A DNA stretch of 64,000 nt from Bin5 sp965208965. Lineage in GTDB: Bacteria > Chloroflexota > Anaerolineae > Caldilineales > Caldilineaceae. Shown in pieces: positions 61,561 through 64,000 of the stretch (the stretch's first letter is position 1; the number at the start of each line of letters is the position of its first letter). The translations under genes were made by a program, and so were the position numbers. Location of the stretch: NCBI GenBank assembly GCA_965208965.1, contig OZ242384.1:2046001-2110000 (forward strand). Reading direction: 5' to 3'. The notes under the pieces are model-generated. The model was not told the DNA's origin, ran no database searches, and was given only the letters and a program-made list of their open reading frames with translations.

Positions 61561-62622
61561 TCAGAAAAGATGCCCATCCAACAACTCTGGACCAGTCCCG
61601 GGACCACTCGCCAACACACGCCCCACCGCCGGCAGCTCACCCACACGCCGTTCCACCTCAGGCGCACTGTCCGCTTCGCAGATCAGATGCACGTTTGGCC
61701 CCGCATCGATTGTGAAGTAGACCGGCACACCCTCATCCTCGCGCCAGCTCCGCACCGCCTGCAGCACCTCCAGCGTGCCCGGCTGCCAGTAGAGCAGACT
61801 GGGTGTGCTCGTCATCATCACCCCGTGCATCGCCAGCGCGTCCAGCTCCAGCACAGGGCCGAGTAAACCGAAATCGCGCTCGGCGATCGCCTGCCGCACG
61901 GTATCCAGCCACGCCCCGACACACCGCGTGCGCGCCGTGTTAAGAGGGCTGGTCGCCGCGAGTCGGTGCCCGCTGCTGCTGCTGACCCGCTTGGCACCGG
62001 CGCTGACGATGGCGATCACGTCCCGCAGCGCCCAGTGGCTTTCGTCATGCATCTGATGCGCAACACTCCTAGAATCGAGACGTGAACTGCTTTCACGCTT
62101 TCCTATCCCCCAGCCCCGCTCCCATTCGACAAAGCCCCCGAACAGGCTGCGGCTGGCCGAACCGCTCCCTTGACGTGCGACCGCGGACAGCCGCGTTGCG
62201 TTCAGCCGGAGTCCCAGCGCCGCAGCCCCGGCGACGGTGAGCGCGGCGAATCCACTGGCCGAACTGGCGATACCGGAAGCCATCGGAAAATTGTTGTTGC
62301 TGACAACGTGGGCCCTGTCGGGAACGCCCGCGAGGGCGCGCAACCGGTCGAGATGGGCCACAATACGCTCTGCGGGCCCGCCCTCAAGCTGCACGCCGTC
62401 AATAACAACTGTATCCTCTGGCAGGCAAGCGTAGTCGTCCCAGACGACCGTCGTGGTTGTATGCGCGTCCGCCAAGGTCATGCTGATTGAGTTGTTGAGT
62501 GGGATGTTCAGATCTTCACCTGCGTCGGCAACGCCCCAGTACTTTATAAATGCAATGTTGCTGCCGGCGCGGCAAGTGGCCTTGCGTTCAGACAACGAAG
62601 CGGGTGCGCATTCGTCAATCAC
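61561..62622 (-). CDS. Mevalonate (di)phosphate decarboxylase
   Basis: A 353-residue GHMP-kinase-fold enzyme of isoprenoid synthesis. Landmarks are RAGSNIAFIKYWG with the conserved Lys, the phosphate loop FPMASGIASSASGFAAL, GSGSASRSLFGGFVEWERG and the catalytic Asp in FTIDAGPNVHLIC. GTG 62622 is preferred because it overlaps the upstream stop as GTGA; ATG 62649 would give nine more residues. Whether it uses mevalonate diphosphate or mevalonate 5-phosphate, as described for a Roseiflexus enzyme, cannot be told here. Confidence 0.9.
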   Translation of the reverse strand: MIDECAPASLSERKATCRAGSNIAFIKYWGVADAGEDLNIPLNNSISMTLADAHTTTTVVWDDYACLPEDTVVIDGVQLEGGPAERIVAHLDRLRALAGVPDRAHVVSNNNFPMASGIASSASGFAALTVAGAAALGLRLNATRLSAVARQGSGSASRSLFGGFVEWERGWGIGKRESSSRLDSRSVAHQMHDESHWALRDVIAIVSAGAKRVSSSSGHRLAATSPLNTARTRCVGAWLDTVRQAIAERDFGLLGPVLELDALAMHGVMMTSTPSLLYWQPGTLEVLQAVRSWREDEGVPVYFTIDAGPNVHLICEADSAPEVERRVGELPAVGRVLASGPGTGPELLDGHLF

Positions 62623-62951
62623 GCTTCTCGTTCTGCCTGCTGTTCGCATCGACGCAGCAGGTCGTCGATCAGTTCGTCATGCGCGCGGAAATGGATCTCT
62701 ACGCCGCCTTGCACCGGCTCGATGCGCGCCTGCCAGCCAATCCCCTCTACCAGCGCCAGCTTCTCGACCACGCCGGCCCCCAGCCGTTTCAGCACCGCTT
62801 CGGCCTGGTCTGCCGTCAGTCCGGGGAACGCCAGACTTTCGGACTCATACAGGTCGTCATCCTGAAAGCGGGGATCTCTGCGGTCTTCCTCGTCTCCCAG
62901 CGATGGGGCGCTGATCGGCATCGAAAACTCCTTCAAGTCCTCTTCGTTCAA
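62619..62951 (-). CDS. Small acidic protein of unknown function
   Basis: A 110-residue protein I do not recognise. The first 40 residues are acidic and likely disordered (GDEEDRRDPRFQDDDLYESE). The rest alternates helices and strands (LTADQAEAVLKRLGAGVVEK, IEPVQGGVEIHFRAHDELID). It sits between a DHH phosphoesterase gene (15 bp upstream) and the decarboxylase gene, whose start overlaps its stop by 4 bp. Translational coupling suggests a stable operon member. Confidence 0.75.
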   Translation of the reverse strand: MNEEDLKEFSMPISAPSLGDEEDRRDPRFQDDDLYESESLAFPGLTADQAEAVLKRLGAGVVEKLALVEGIGWQARIEPVQGGVEIHFRAHDELIDDLLRRCEQQAEREA

Positions 62952-62966
62952 GGGGGAATTCCAACT

Positions 62967-64000
62967 CTATTCTGCCTCAAGTAGTGCGACGCCCACGTCG
63001 TCGCCGGCGCCCAACTCTTTGAGAAATCGGGGCACCAGCGCGTGCAACTCGGCAATCCGTTCGGCTGGTGTCTTATCGGGAAGATGGATGCGTCCACCGG
63101 CCATTGTGTTATGACCGCCGGCAGAACCGTTTCGGCCCGCGATGATGCGTACCAGGCGACCTGCCTTGGCATTCGAATCCGCCGCCCGCACTGACATCAC
63201 CCCCTGGTCTCCGAAGATTCCCAGGCAGACGACCCAGGCGACGTTTTCCATGCGCATCAACAGATCTGCCACCTCTGCGGCCATATCGGGTCGCGGCATA
63301 TCAAAAAGCAGGCTGACGGCAATGTCGCCTGTCCTTTCGGAGTCGTCCTCTGGCTCTCCATCACCTTCGCCCGTGTCCTCGTCCCCATCCTGCAGGTTCG
63401 ACGGCGGACCGGGACTACCGGGCGCGAGCATTCGTGACAGCGCAATGATATCGAGATCGAAACGCTCAAGGTCCGACTTGTAGCCGTTCTCTTCGTCCTC
63501 GTCCAGGATCTCCTCCGCCTCCTCGTCGTCCTCTTCATCGACGGCGCTGGGCATCGAAACCGTGTAGATTGTCGTGTTGGCCAAGGCATCGCTTATGCTG
63601 CGGAAGTAGGTACGGGGAACCTGCACATGTTCAATTCGGTTCAGCAGATCCGTCTCGACAAGATGGCGTAAGGTCGAATACGCCCAGATATCCAGGGTCG
63701 ACGTGTGCCGGCTGAGGCCTAGCGTGTCAGATTTGATCCCGTAGAAAAGGGCGGTCGCCAGTCGCGTGTCGACCGGCACTTCGGCTACCGCCAGGTATTC
63801 GCACAGTAGCGTGGAGGTGGCGCCCACCTCCGGACGCACGTCGTGGACTTTGGCCCGCAGTTGGCTGCGCCGCGGAGGATGATGATCAATCGCGGCCAGC
63901 ACCTCTTCGCCAGGGTAGTCCGTGCTCCACAGCAGATGATTTGCCGCCACAGGCTGCGTATCGACCAGCATCACACCGTCATATACGCTCATCTCCTCCG
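62967..64000 (-). CDS. DHH family phosphoesterase (5' partial)
   Basis: About 343 codons are visible; the frame stays open to the window edge and the N-terminal acidic DHH motif is missing, so the gene begins beyond base 64000. Seen are VMLVDTQP, the AAIDHHPPRR motif and, near the C terminus, the DHHA1 motif SAGGHNTMAGGRI. A long acidic insert (about residues 150-225, rich in Glu/Asp) splits the domain region. NrnA-like nanoRNases and bacterial c-di-AMP phosphodiesterases are the closest types; the substrate is unresolved. Confidence 0.85.
   Translation of the reverse strand, partial: EEMSVYDGVMLVDTQPVAANHLLWSTDYPGEEVLAAIDHHPPRRSQLRAKVHDVRPEVGATSTLLCEYLAVAEVPVDTRLATALFYGIKSDTLGLSRHTSTLDIWAYSTLRHLVETDLLNRIEHVQVPRTYFRSISDALANTTIYTVSMPSAVDEEDDEEAEEILDEDEENGYKSDLERFDLDIIALSRMLAPGSPGPPSNLQDGDEDTGEGDGEPEDDSERTGDIAVSLLFDMPRPDMAAEVADLLMRMENVAWVVCLGIFGDQGVMSVRAADSNAKAGRLVRIIAGRNGSAGGHNTMAGGRIHLPDKTPAERIAELHALVPRFLKELGAGDDVGVALLEAE

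Overview
The window looks like a chromosomal segment of a Chloroflexota bacterium, probably of the Caldilineae/Anaerolineae type. This is inferred from the moderately high GC content, cell-surface proteins with long Pro/Thr-rich linkers, FemAB-type proteins, the HrcA/CIRCE arrangement, a mevalonate-pathway decarboxylase and a kinase/PP2C/vWA signalling island. No 16S rRNA gene is present, so the placement rests on gene style only.

Bases 1-16200 are mostly housekeeping. They hold the end of a beta-propeller dehydrogenase-like gene, a UGT-like glycosyltransferase, sbcC-sbcD, a holin-like membrane protein, a GNAT acetyltransferase, and grpE and hrcA behind a sigma70 promoter with a CIRCE operator. 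They continue with a polyprenyl-phosphate sugar transferase, a GT2 glycosyltransferase, glutamate formiminotransferase and molybdate transporter genes modB-modA (no modC here). Bases 16400-27700 hold a fused double FemAB protein, a UDP-glucose pyrophosphorylase, a gamma-glutamyltransferase, three co-directional envelope genes of unknown role and a DUF3179 lipoprotein. Bases 27700-30100 are an accessory patch: a G-rich non-coding island, an IS982/ISKra4 junction of two broken transposases, and a 54-residue membrane protein behind a near-consensus promoter.

Bases 30100-54900 return to core functions: a VOC protein, a DUF1801-like protein, tRNA-Asn, rpoD-dnaG with a perfect consensus promoter, an SCP2-like protein, a bactofilin, a two-gene type II restriction-modification system, a YprB-like nuclease, recJ, a HAD phosphatase, rlmN, rpmB, degV, recG, a citrate synthase with a frameshift near its C terminus, a 2-hydroxyacid dehydrogenase, hflX, and a TetR regulator with an MFS exporter. 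The TetR start codon lies 2 bp from an 18-bp perfect palindrome.

Bases 55100-61500 hold the most unusual part. It is a minus-strand cluster of a duplicated vWA (TerY-like) protein, a PP2C phosphatase, a Ser/Thr kinase with a zinc ribbon and a possible FHA-like tail, and a 682-residue protein with two N-terminal helical modules, a repeat-built coiled coil and a winged-helix-like C terminus. A lone extra copy of the N-terminal module follows. This resembles the TerY-phosphorylation triad known from chemical-stress and conflict systems, with a partner I do not recognise. The window ends with a mevalonate (di)phosphate decarboxylase, a 110-residue acidic protein of unknown function and a truncated DHH phosphoesterase.
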